Assembly (NCBI RefSeq): GCF_023973825.1
Contig: NC_090115.1
Coordinates: 806,001 to 870,000, forward strand
DNA: 64,000 nt
Reading direction: 5' to 3'
Source of the DNA: Plasmodium brasilianum
Lineage: Eukaryota > Apicomplexa > Aconoidasida > Haemosporida > Plasmodiidae
Shown: positions 54,953 through 64,000 of the stretch, one piece after another
How positions within the stretch are numbered: position 1 is the first letter of the stretch
Layout of the letters: each line of letters opens with the position of its first letter
The notes under the pieces: generated by a model
What the model was told of the DNA's origin: nothing
Databases searched by the model: none
The model's input: the letters and a program-made list of their open reading frames with translations, nothing else
Program-made: the position numbers and the translations under genes

Positions 54953-57893
54953 ATTAACGTAATGGGCATAATAACAGGAAGTAGTAAGGCATTAATTTTT
55001 TGGTTAAGTTTTTATCAATAAATACATATGAAACGTAAATATCGAGTGAATTGTTGTACATTATAACATCTCACAAGGTAGTAAAATGGAGGTACTTTTT
55101 TCCTTTATTTTTTGCATTATATATTAAAATATATATATGTATATGTATCTATTTTTTTTTTTTTTTTTTCTTTTTAGCACATTTTATGAAGTTATTATTT
55201 GTAATATTTTCACAAGATGGTTCTGTTCTTCTTTACATATTAAACTGTTTTTCTGTTAGACTACAGATTTGTTTTATTGATATTTTGGATTTACTTTTTA
55301 GCATTCCTACTACTGTCATTGTTAACTTTATTTCGAACATACATTATTTTTATTAAACCGAAAGAGTAAAAAATGTCTTTTATGGTATTAGAAAGGTACA
55401 AACATATATATGCAAATACATTTACGTGCGCATACATACATACACACACACATATATACTTATGTATATATTATTGTAGCACTGCACATAGTTGCAGTTG
55501 TTTTAATTATTTAATATACCTACTAACCTCCAAAAAAAATAACAAGTAACCTAATCATTGAGAATTTTATGAATTAAAAATACCGGAATATCAATAAACT
55601 TATAACAAAAAATATATGAGTCCTACTGTGTCATACGCATACATATGCTTATTAAAAAAATAATACCTCTAATAAAAATGGGATTTGAAAAATACTGTTT
55701 TATTTATATCGTTAAGACTATTGCGAAGGCACATGAAATATTATAATAAAAAGGTGCAATTTCTATTTCTACTTTTATATTTAAAAAAAAAAAAATCACT
55801 ATTAGAATAGGCATGCAATACAATAGCATCATATTAACATCAACATTCATTTATTACGCTATGTAATACGGGTAAAAAAAAAAGAAAAGAATAACTGAAC
55901 ATATTGTAAAAGGGTAAAATAAAATAAAATAAAAATAACAGTATCCCAAGTATTCTAATTTTATAAATTATAAAATACTACATACATAATATAGAATTTA
56001 TATATATATATATATATTTTTTTTTTTTTATATGTTTTGTTAATAGCTTATGTATAAAAATGCTTTGGGCGCTTTCGTTTTTACCTAAACAATGTATTAA
56101 GAGAAAATGCGCATACTAAAATATTTGTTGTAATAAAAAAGCTATTCAACATTTCGTATGCCATGTAGCACTTGCTCATTTTAGTAATGCTTACGGACTT
56201 ATGTAGACATTTTACATATGTATATAAATAATAATATATATAACGGTTAATAATTGGTGAAAATCTAAGAATTAAAGTTTTAATTTATCATAATACTGTT
56301 AAATAAGGAATGTGAATTTAATATACCTACACTTTTTAATTTACCCAAAATCACAGTAAATTTTATTATATAATTTTATAAAATTAACAAATATATTGCA
56401 CGACTTCAATTATTTTTTATTTATATAAAAAACTCAGTATTCCCCCCCTTCTAAATTATTATTACTAAATATACAGTTTAAGCAACCTTGAGGTATTGTG
56501 ATATAACATTTATTTTTCTTATTTTTTCTTTTTTCTTTAAATTTTCACCTTTATTTAAAAATTTTTTTTTCAACTTTCATTTTTTTTAATTTTTTTTTTG
56601 TTTTTTGATAAAATTATTTTATATAAACACAACTATATTTTCTTTTTTTGTAATTGTTTTATAATAAAATTCTCTTAATTTACATATAAATTCGTTCCAT
56701 ACAATTTTTCTGTATGCAATAATTTTTTTTATTATTTAAAATTTTTCATCTGAACGGTAACTAGTAAAATAGAACTGCCAACATATATATATATATTATT
56801 CAATATGTTATAATTAATTTTGTTCACGTTGTTATATATATTACACGCACAAAAAAAAATCTAAAAAATAGCATTGCTTAACCTAATAATTAAAAATTAT
56901 TCCCACAGTATGAATAAGGAAACATTGCTCTTTTTACTCTCATAAATCAATATATATTTAAAAATGTACTTATCCGTAAATACAATGTTAAGCGAATTAT
57001 TATTAACTATACATATATATACACAAACAATAACTATTGCCTAATTATTTGTAAAAAAAAAAATATTTTATCTGATTTTATTAGATAAATAATTATGCGC
57101 GCTTTCTGTCATAACAAAATTAATGCATTATATATTAGTAACATAAAAAAAAAAAAATGTATATAAATACGTATACATACGTATCAACCTAATTATAAAG
57201 AAAATACTGTGAATGTTACAGTTTTTACGTATATGTTATGAATACTAAATAAACTTAATATATTAAACAACAATTTTGTTGCTTTTTATTTTTAATAAAC
57301 AACAAAAGCAAACATTTAAAATTATTTTTTAAAAAAATTTAGCCCATATTTTTTTTATGTACCTTTTTTTTATTTTATATATTGAGAACATGCATGCTTT
57401 TTAAAAATACTAGAAACTTATTCTTAAGACCGTATTTTATTTTTTTTTCCTAAATAATAATTTTATATATTAGGTTATACTGTAGATAAAGTATGTTCAA
57501 ATTATAGCAAAATATATCACGTATGTAAAAAAGGCAATTTTTTTAATTTTGAAAAAAATATTAATTTAACTTTTTCAATTAATTGCTAATTTACAATAAA
57601 TATATAATACTATGTATAATAATTATGTAAAAAAGCTTGAAATAAAAATTAAAAAAGAAATTTTAATTATATTTTATAATTGAATTTTTTTTTTTTTTAG
57701 AAGAATAAATATTAAAATTTTAAGTAATTTTAATGTTTATATATATGTTTAAATATATTTTAAAAATATATAATAATAGTAATAAATAAATTAATAAAAT
57801 ATATATATTACAAATATTTAGGAAAAGCTTGAAAAAAAAAAAATTAGATTTTAGTTTAAAAGCCCGTAAAAGATTATTAGTTGCGTTAGAAAA
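54953..57893. promoter_or_regulatory. Divergent intergenic region between two exported-protein genes
   Basis: About 2.9 kb separates the start codons of the PHIST-like gene (-) and the repeat-containing exported protein gene (+), so it holds both promoters. GCATGC occurs at 55811-55816, about 860 bp upstream of the PHIST-like start. TGCATGC occurs at 57391-57397, about 500 bp upstream of the exported gene start. This is the core of the motif bound by AP2-EXP/AP2-Sp-type factors. The rest is A/T homopolymers and TATA repeats. The open frame at 55051-55356 is dominated by T-runs and is not called. Confidence 0.45.
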
Positions 57894-59659
57894 ATGGCTA
57901 CCTTGAAAAAATATAATTCCAAGGAAAAGATGAATACTTTATCACGTGTTGCTAAATTTATCGCATTTTCATGCTTACTTTATATATTGCAGTGTTCCAA
58001 TAATGTAAGGAAAAAGATATAATTAGATAAAATATAATCATTAATTGTTATTATATACGCTTTTAATATGTATGCCTAATATAATATATACACCTAATTT
58101 ATATATGAATATACATAACACGTATACCTAATATATATTATATCTACGTAATAATGATGTATATATATATTTATATATAAATTAGGGTTGCTTTATCTTT
58201 TTATTTAAATTTTTTTTTATAAATAAAAAAAAAAAAAATGACTCCGAAATATGAAAAATATATAGCTAATAATATAATAATATATATACATACATATTTT
58301 TCTTTTTTTCTAAATTGAATTTTTACCAAAAATTTTGAATATTATTAATAGGGTGCGTATGAGAATTCTTGCAATAAGTGTTGTAGAAAAAATGAATTTG
58401 ACTTAAAATGTAAGAGATTATTAGCCGAATCAACAAATGAAGATGGATCCGAAAAAAATGTTTTTAAAGATCTATTAAATGGATTATCAGATTCATGTGA
58501 AAAACAAATGGGAAACGAAATAATACCGAAAATTGATGAATTTACACAATTATTAAAGGATAATTATGAAAAAGAATTAAAACCCAAAATTGATGAATTG
58601 ACAGGAAAAATTAAGGATAATATTGACAAGGAAATAAAACCAAAACTTTGTGAATTTAAAGAAAAATTAAGAGAGTTAGAAGAGGGGCTTGAAAAGGAAT
58701 TGTGTGAGGTATGTTATGATGATGAAAATAATGAAGATGTAAGCAAAGATGAAAATTCTAATGATGAGTTGAATTTGCCAACCGTTGATGACGTTGCAGA
58801 AGAAGTTTATGATAAATTATCAGAATCAGAATGGGACATGCATAGTAAATATGAAGAAGTAAAGGAAGAATTGATGAACAAATTAAAGGATATTCAAAAG
58901 GAAATAAAACCAAGAATAGATGATATAACCAAAAAATATTTGACTGAACTTGAAGTTCAAGTGAAACCTAAAATGGAAGATTTAGCATCAAAATTTAAAG
59001 ACATACAAGTTGAATTGAGACCCAAATTTGATGAATTAAAAGAATGTTTAAGAAAAGATATTGAAAAAGAAGTAAAACCAAAAATGGATTACTTAAAAGA
59101 AAAAATAAGTACCATTGAAAAAGAAGTAATACCTGAATTGTCTAAATTCTCAGGTAAAATGAAAAATTTGGAAGAAGAAGTAAAACCAAATATTGATTCA
59201 TTAAAAGAAAAATTTAAAAATTTTGAAGCACAAGTAAAACCAAAAGTATCAGAATTTGCTGATAAACTTAAAGTAGAAATTGACGAGGAGTTGAAAAATA
59301 AAATTGACGATGTATTTAAAAAAGTGTTAGGGGAATGTGAAACTGACATTAAAAGTAGAATAAGTGATTTTGGAAAACAAGTTAAAGATGAAATTGAAAA
59401 TGAAGTGAAACCAGCGGTTAAAGATTTAAAAGACACTTTAACACAAAAATTAACTGAAATGGACGAGGAAATTACACCATATGTGGAAGATACTTTAAGA
59501 GAAAGTTTAGATAAAATTTGTGAATGTATACCTCAAACCAAAGATGATTTAAATGAAGTTGGTAAACACATAAAGGAAGGATTGAAATCATGTGCAAAAA
59601 GTTTTGATTCAACATTATCCGGTAAAGGTTGGTTACGAGGATTCAAAAATCTTTTTTAA
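57894..59659 (+). CDS. Plasmodium exported protein with proline-punctuated helical repeats
   Basis: Two exons. Exon 1 (57894-58004) reads MATLKKYNSKEKMNTLSRVA then KFIAFSCLLYILQCSNN, a recessed signal sequence. The GTAAGG donor and AG acceptor at 58350-58351 bound the intron. Exon 2 (58352-59659) is in phase 0. The product is 472 residues. A Cys-rich stretch (CNKCCRK) is followed by KRLLAES, a canonical PEXEL (RxLxE, residues 59-63), predicting plasmepsin V cleavage and export to the host cell. Most of the rest consists of 18-19-residue amphipathic units marked by KPK/KPR (prolines near residues 96, 115, 134, 224, 243, 261, 280, 298, 316, 334, 391), interrupted by an acidic insert (about 154-200). 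The C terminus is hydrophobic and basic (GKGWLRGFKNLF). No named family is recognised. Confidence 0.85.
58005..58351 (+). other. Intron of exported protein gene
   Basis: The 347-nt GT-AG phase-0 intron separates the signal-sequence exon from the PEXEL-containing exon. This two-exon layout, with a short first exon carrying a recessed signal, is typical of Plasmodium exported-protein genes. Confidence 0.88.
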
Positions 59660-60918
59660 AGTTTTACGTAGAGATACAGACATACACACATATATATATA
59701 TGTATATATAGGAACCAATGTGTAAATATGACTTGATCTATTTTAGGTAGATTTCGCTACAAAAAGAAATCACATTACAGTTGGATGCGTATTGGTAGAA
59801 GCAGTATTTATCTGTTTATTATTTTACATGTATTTTTAATAGATATAAATGTTTATGATGCTATTTTTTATTTTTTTATTTTAGTGATGCATAAAAATAC
59901 CATTGGGTTATATAATGGATATATATTAATATTTAAGAGAAAAGAACGTAAAAAATTTTCCTGAAAATTAAAAAACCTTTTTTTAATTTTTTGGAGAAAA
60001 TATGAGTTAATATTAACATGGGATAGGAATTAAAACCAAATACTGAATATATATGTAGCCATATATAAGTATGTATATGTAATATGTATATATATATATA
60101 TATATACATGTTTATTGCCTTTTAGAAATGAATACATACAAAAGGATAAACTACCCATTGATTTCAAAGATAACATGAACTTTTTTATATAAACGTTCTT
60201 ATAATCAATACTGAAAAAAAAATAAATATTATATATGTAATTTTGTCAATTGATATATGAATTTTTTCCAACTTTATTACTTTTTTGTATTATGCCTTTT
60301 TGCTAAACTGTGCTATATAATTCGCTGCACTGTCGTAGTCTAATTCTGTATTACGTACGTTCTACCGTGTTTGGATTTAATTTAACACCTAATATTTTAT
60401 ACCAAGAGTAACCTTATATATATACTATATATTACTTAAAGAAAGGTATTTACATATCGTGTCTATATGTTTTTATATACACTGATATGTATAATATAAA
60501 ATGTATGTTGTGTATGTTATGCATACAGCACATTGATTGAAATGGTATTTTGAATGAAATAGCAATTGAAGTCCTGGAATAGCACTTTCATTTTTATGTA
60601 CAGGAATGGAAAGTTATTTTTATATTTTATTATTTAAAATAATAATATTATAATTCAAATGAATTTTTTGGTTGATAATTTTAATTTAAACATATGATGA
60701 GAATGTGCAATATAATAATATATATATTTAAACTTTAAAGTGAATACTATATATGAAAGGACTTTTCTTTTATTTTTACATAAATTCATAAATCCTTAAA
60801 TCAAAAATAAATTTTATTGAAGAACTGTTATTAAGAGATAGAAATTTTTTACGAAAAAAAAAAAAAGAAAATTCATAAGAGTTATATAGCAAGTTTTATC
60901 TGATTCATCCTATTAGAA

Positions 60919-60999
60919 ATGATTAGCAGTATTACAGTATTCCTATTTTATTTTATTATATTGTGGGCGAATATCTTTCTTTTTAGGAGTTATAAATAA
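60919..60999 (+). other. Short signal-peptide-like open frame (possible orphan exon)
   Basis: The 27-codon frame from ATG to TAA encodes MISSITVFLFYFIILWANIF then LFRSYK, a good signal-anchor pattern like the first exons of Plasmodium exported or surface families. No convincing donor site follows, and no matching second exon was found. It may be a decayed first exon or a chance open frame. Confidence 0.2.
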
Positions 61000-62530
61000 G
61001 TGATACAACATTTGCTAATTAAATTATATGTGATTTAAGAATTTAAAACTTTTATATATAGTTAAGCGCAAAAATAAAGTAATACTTTTTTTTTTTATTT
61101 GTTTTAAATATATAATTGTTCAAATGAAAGGGGTGATTTCTAGTTATTTGTGTTTATATAAATGTATAATGTGTAAATGCGATAAGAAACTAGTGATAAC
61201 AATGTTAATAAAGATATTACATTGAAGTAATTTCACTTGACATGATATATACTTTTACGTAAATTCATAATGGCTAATTTGAATTTTTTTTCCAGAAATT
61301 AGAGGGAGAAAACAAGAAATATAATAAAAAATAAAAAAGAATAAGAAACAAAATGGTAAAATAAAGGGTAAAATAAAGTATAAATTTAAGCATTAATTAA
61401 AAAAATTTCGCAGGCTTTGCAAAAGTTATTAGACACAAGTTTATCAATTAATTTTACAAAGTACGTTTATAAAATGTGTGTATATGAGACTAATAATAAT
61501 TAATAACAGTAATGGATGTTTAAAGCATTTGAAAATCGAAAATGAAATGATTTTTACAAAAGGAAAAAAGATAGAAAAAGAAATAGAAGGATTTTCTTAA
61601 TTCTTACCCTTCGTAGTTATTGCATATATATTTTTAATCTGAAAGTAAATGAAGTGTCAACATAAAAAAAGGAAAATATATATTACTTTATTTTTAAAAA
61701 TTTTATTTTACTTATATATATTATAAGAGTATATAATATTAAAAAGCTCATACTTTTTAGGCAACTTAAAACAAAAATATATTTTATTATATTTTTTTGC
61801 AACTGTTTTTTGAATATAGAATTAATGAAGACGTATAATAAAAATTTAGAACTTGTGGAAAACTTATATATATTATTTTTCAAGAAGTTTATTTGTTATT
61901 ATATAAACATATCTCCTTTTTTCAAAATGTCGTTAATTACTTATTCTTCGTGAATAATGTATTATTGTAGAAGTAATATAAAACCAAAAAATTGTACTTT
62001 GCATATTAGCTTAATCTCTATTATAATTCTATCATTATAAATGCATATATTTATATGCATACAAATTAGGTACAAGTATTACGTATTTCTATATATAATT
62101 TTATTTGTTAAAAAGTAATTATTTTTTTTGCACCATATTTTTTGCCTTACACATGGTGAGCTCATTGTGTATGTATTGAGGTATATGTGCAAACTATATA
62201 TTTTTTAGATAAATACTATATTATTATTTTTATTATTTTTTTTTTTATTCTGTTCCCCTTTCAAATACTTTTTTTCTACATCAATTTTACTTATGAAAGA
62301 TGAAAGAAATTAAAATTATCGTTTTCATCCGTTATATATATAGTATTCTTAATTGATGACACTAAAATTTTGGAGTTTAATCAAGCAACCCCCCTTAAGG
62401 GAAATTTTTATTATTAGGTTCTTTTATTTTTTAATAATAAAATCTTAATATTGAAAGTACGTTACCCATAATATACTTACACATGATATAATTTTATTAG
62501 TATAAATTTACTATTATTATTTTATTAATA

Positions 62531-62607
62531 TAATTTTACTATAATTTTAATATAATTTTACTATAATTTTAATATAATTTTACTATAATTTTAATATAAT
62601 TTTACTA
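62531..62607. repeat. 22-bp AT-rich tandem repeat
   Basis: About three and a half copies of a 22-bp unit beginning TAATTTTACTATAATTTTAA, with exact 22-bp spacing (62531, 62553, 62575, 62597). It is made of A, T and one C per unit and lies in the gene-poor right end. Confidence 0.85.
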
Positions 62608-64000
62608 CTATATTTTAATTATTATAATTGTGGTGACATATTTTCAGTTAAACAATTTAACTAACACTTTTATTAAAACATTTTTTGTAATATAATTTTT
62701 TTTTTAAAGTAAAATTTTTTCATTCTTATTTTTCCAATTAAAACAAAAGTAATAATATAAGAACATTAAAATTTTGGTAATTTTAAAAACCCATGTGTAA
62801 CCAAATTTTCCTATAAAAAATTTGTTATATTTAAATTGACTTAAAATTAATGTAGTTGGCTAAAAATATTTAAAAGCATTTCGAAGACAATATTACATAT
62901 ATGCAAATTTCAACAATATATATAGGGATAAATGATAATTTTTTTCATACGAATTAAATTATTTTTATTTTAGACAAATATTGTATAAAAAATCTTTATA
63001 CTGCGAATATTTCACTTTTATGAAATTTTTCATAAAATATGAATTTCACAACTAACGTATAATTAATTGTGTATAATTTTTTAAAAGATTTTTAAAAAGT
63101 AATCTTAAAATATATCTAAAAAGGCTTATACCAAAAAGGACCTTAATAATGGATTAAGCATCGTTAAATTAATAGCGAATTAAAAACTCGTTTACCAAAC
63201 AAAAAAAAGAAAAAAAAAGTTGTATATATATAAAAGAACATACTTGAAAAAATTAGTATATATAAGGAGGGTTCTGAAAAGTTTCAGTTTTCCCAATTTT
63301 CTGTGCTTTTGTAGTGACCAAAAAATGTTAATTTTCATTTTAAATAACGTACTATAAAAATAATGCTTAAAGGATTAAATTGTTTTTAATGTTTATTACC
63401 ATAATGTTATAAAACTAAAAGTAAATTAGTTCTTCAAACATGAAACATAACTATAAAAACAACCATAAATAGAATAAGTAGTAATTAAAAAAAAATTCCT
63501 AATTATCCATATATAAATATATATACAAATATGTACATGTACACATATATATATTACTTCAATTACAAATTACTAAGTAAATAATTGTTTTGTAACATTC
63601 ATTAACCATATTCATAGTTTACATGAAATATAAATTTTCATTTAGATTATAACAAAATATATACTACTTTAAAATAATATATTTTTGTTTTTTCTTTTTT
63701 TATTTTTTTAAACTTACATTTCTAATATTATACTATATTATAACAACCAATTCGAACAAAAACGCATATACACACTTTTATCTATATAATATTCATATAT
63801 ATATTATAATATATTCAATTTTTTTATATCTTAACCATTTTTTAAATAGAATAATATCTATCATATAATTCTTATATTTTATGTAACAATTTTTCCGTAC
63901 ATAAATACAAATTAAAAAATGCTATTTATGTTATTAATTATAAAAAATGGGTAAAAATAAAGTACAATATCTAAGTAGCACATAGTATAGGACTTTAATA

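Larger units (their letters stand above)
59660..64000. other. Right-end gene-poor region
   Basis: About 4.3 kb of very AT-rich sequence to the window end. Seen in it: a 27-codon open frame with a hydrophobic, signal-like sequence at 60919-60999; a 22-bp AT-only tandem repeat (62531-62607); and a less AT-rich patch around 63265-63330 with no open frame. No telomere-type repeats and no full gene were found. It is probably the start of a subtelomeric region or a long intergenic promoter for genes beyond the window. Confidence 0.5.

Noticed and set aside
55051..55356. 101-codon Phe/Ile-rich open frame
   Set aside because: It spans a T-run and TATA repeats, has no consistent splice model, and lies in the promoter of the PHIST-like gene.
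62000..64000. Telomere repeats at the right end
   Set aside because: No GGGTTTA/GGGTTCA arrays on either strand; the single GGGTTCT near 63270 is isolated.

Overview
The window is a nuclear chromosome segment of a malaria parasite (genus Plasmodium). The evidence is very high AT content, long poly(A)/poly(T) and (AT)n tracts, asparagine-rich insertions in large proteins, short GT-AG introns, ApiAP2-type transcription factors with an ACDC domain, and genes with recessed signal sequences and a PEXEL-like export motif. The species cannot be read from the sequence alone. The composition fits the AT-rich lineages (P. malariae, P. ovale, bird parasites, P. falciparum) better than P. vivax or P. knowlesi.

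Region 1 (1-17.4 kb) is a conserved housekeeping block: the C-terminal half of a cytoplasmic dynein heavy chain (+), a small single-pass membrane protein (-), a TruD/Pus7-type tRNA pseudouridine synthase (+), and a four-exon AP-4 complex beta subunit (-). From memory, a dynein heavy chain, AP-4 beta and AP2-L also lie near one another toward one end of P. falciparum chromosome 7, so this is probably the syntenic locus.

Region 2 (17.4-44.4 kb) is regulatory. About 7.5 kb without a confident gene lies upstream of an AP2-L-type factor (+; two tandem AP2 domains plus ACDC). Two small spliced genes follow. Next is a very large (3,223 aa) minus-strand protein that appears to carry three divergent AP2-like modules and several internal repeat arrays. 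A 25-bp tandem satellite starts 8 bp upstream of its ATG.

Region 3 (44.4-64 kb) is gene-poor and looks like the transition from core to subtelomere. It holds tRNA-Val(TAC), tRNA-Thr(TGT), a spliced gene for a short membrane protein (52098-53290) that only appears when introns are allowed, a PHIST-like secreted protein (-), and a two-exon exported protein (+) built of 18-19-residue proline-punctuated helical repeats. Several weaker spliced candidates are listed at low confidence. No telomere repeat, CRISPR array, transposon or viral gene was seen.

The core genes do not form a pathway: they cover motor transport, tRNA modification and vesicle coats. The two ApiAP2-type proteins are the likely regulators. 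The two exported proteins at the right are candidate host-cell remodelling factors, and each has a GCATGC element upstream.
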